Made by a program: the position numbers and the translations under genes. A stretch of 5,947 nucleotides of DNA from the NCBI GenBank assembly GCA_030616505.1, contig JAUWXD010000025.1:1-5947 (forward strand), read 5' to 3'. The stretch is from Hadesarchaea archaeon. GTDB taxonomy: Archaea > Hadarchaeota > Hadarchaeia > Hadarchaeales > Hadarchaeaceae. Position 1 is the stretch's first letter, and every line of letters begins with the position of its first letter. This document shows positions 5,872-5,947 of this stretch, piece by piece. The notes under the pieces were generated by a model. That model saw only the letters and a list, made by a program, of their open reading frames with translations. It had not been told where the DNA came from and searched no databases.

Positions 5872-5893
5872 CGTTCGAGCTAGGGTAGCATAT

Positions 5894-5902
5894 GATTTAA
5901 AG
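5894..5902 (-). promoter_or_regulatory. TATA-like element for the tail-repeat membrane protein
   Basis: CTTTAAATC on the minus strand, centred near 5898, would place the start of transcription at about 5873, two bases from GTG 5871. That fits leaderless translation. The plus strand reads GATTTAAAGT and could equally serve a rightward start near 5923, just before ATG 5930. Confidence 0.45.
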
Positions 5903-5929
5903 TTGAAGCGAGAAGACGAGCGACGCCGA

Positions 5930-5947
5930 ATGATGAAAATTCTCGAC
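5930..5947 (+). CDS. Possible start of a rightward gene (only six codons visible)
   Basis: ATG ATG AAA ATT CTC GAC (MMKILD) is open to the window edge. It lies 7 nt after the transcription start expected from the rightward reading of the TATA-like element at 5894-5903. There is no Shine-Dalgarno, which would suit a nearly leaderless message. The frame is also open upstream, with a TTG at 5903. Too little is present to name a product, and the call could be false. Confidence 0.25.

Overview
The window looks like a piece of an archaeal chromosome, probably from an uncultured lineage (Bathyarchaeia-like or Hadarchaeota-like are possible, but the sequence alone cannot place it). The support is: an archaeal-type deoxyhypusine synthase plus a second DHS-like gene; a nickel regulator NikR of the kind common in archaea; TTTAAATA/TTATAAATA-type TATA boxes about 25 nt ahead of inferred transcription starts; and GGAGGTG/AGGT/GGTG ribosome binding sites. 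The DNA has moderate GC in genes and an AT-rich promoter region near 150-240.

Layout. Positions 1-132 (minus strand) hold the start of a small multi-pass membrane protein that runs off the left edge. Positions 133-259 are a divergent promoter region with one TATA element that can be read both ways. The plus strand then carries a gene series: a DHS-like protein with an altered active-site motif (260-1273), a canonical archaeal DHS (1330-2268), nikR (2326-2730) and, with no gap at all, an HD-domain 5'-deoxynucleotidase-like phosphohydrolase (2731-3318). Gaps are 56, 57 and 0 nt, with no clear terminator between them, so one transcript is plausible. Next, under its own TATA box, comes acetyl-CoA synthetase (ACS). 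Its start is best placed at ATG 3387 rather than an upstream in-frame GTG. It ends at a hairpin plus T-run. A convergent minus-strand gene (5368-5871) encodes a three-helix membrane protein with a duplicated, lysine-rich cytoplasmic tail. The last bases (5872-5947) look like another divergent promoter with, perhaps, the first codons of a plus-strand gene.

How the genes may work together. The canonical DHS would supply deoxyhypusine on aIF5A. The DHS-like neighbour keeps the catalytic lysine but has KDF in place of KHH, so it may be a homospermidine-type synthase, an accessory DHS subunit, or an enzyme on another amine. NikR suggests that part of the cluster answers to nickel, although no nickel transporter or nickel enzyme is in view. 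The HD enzyme points to (deoxy)nucleotide housekeeping. ACS activates acetate to acetyl-CoA. A functional link among polyamine/hypusine chemistry, nickel sensing and nucleotide hydrolysis is inferred from gene order only.
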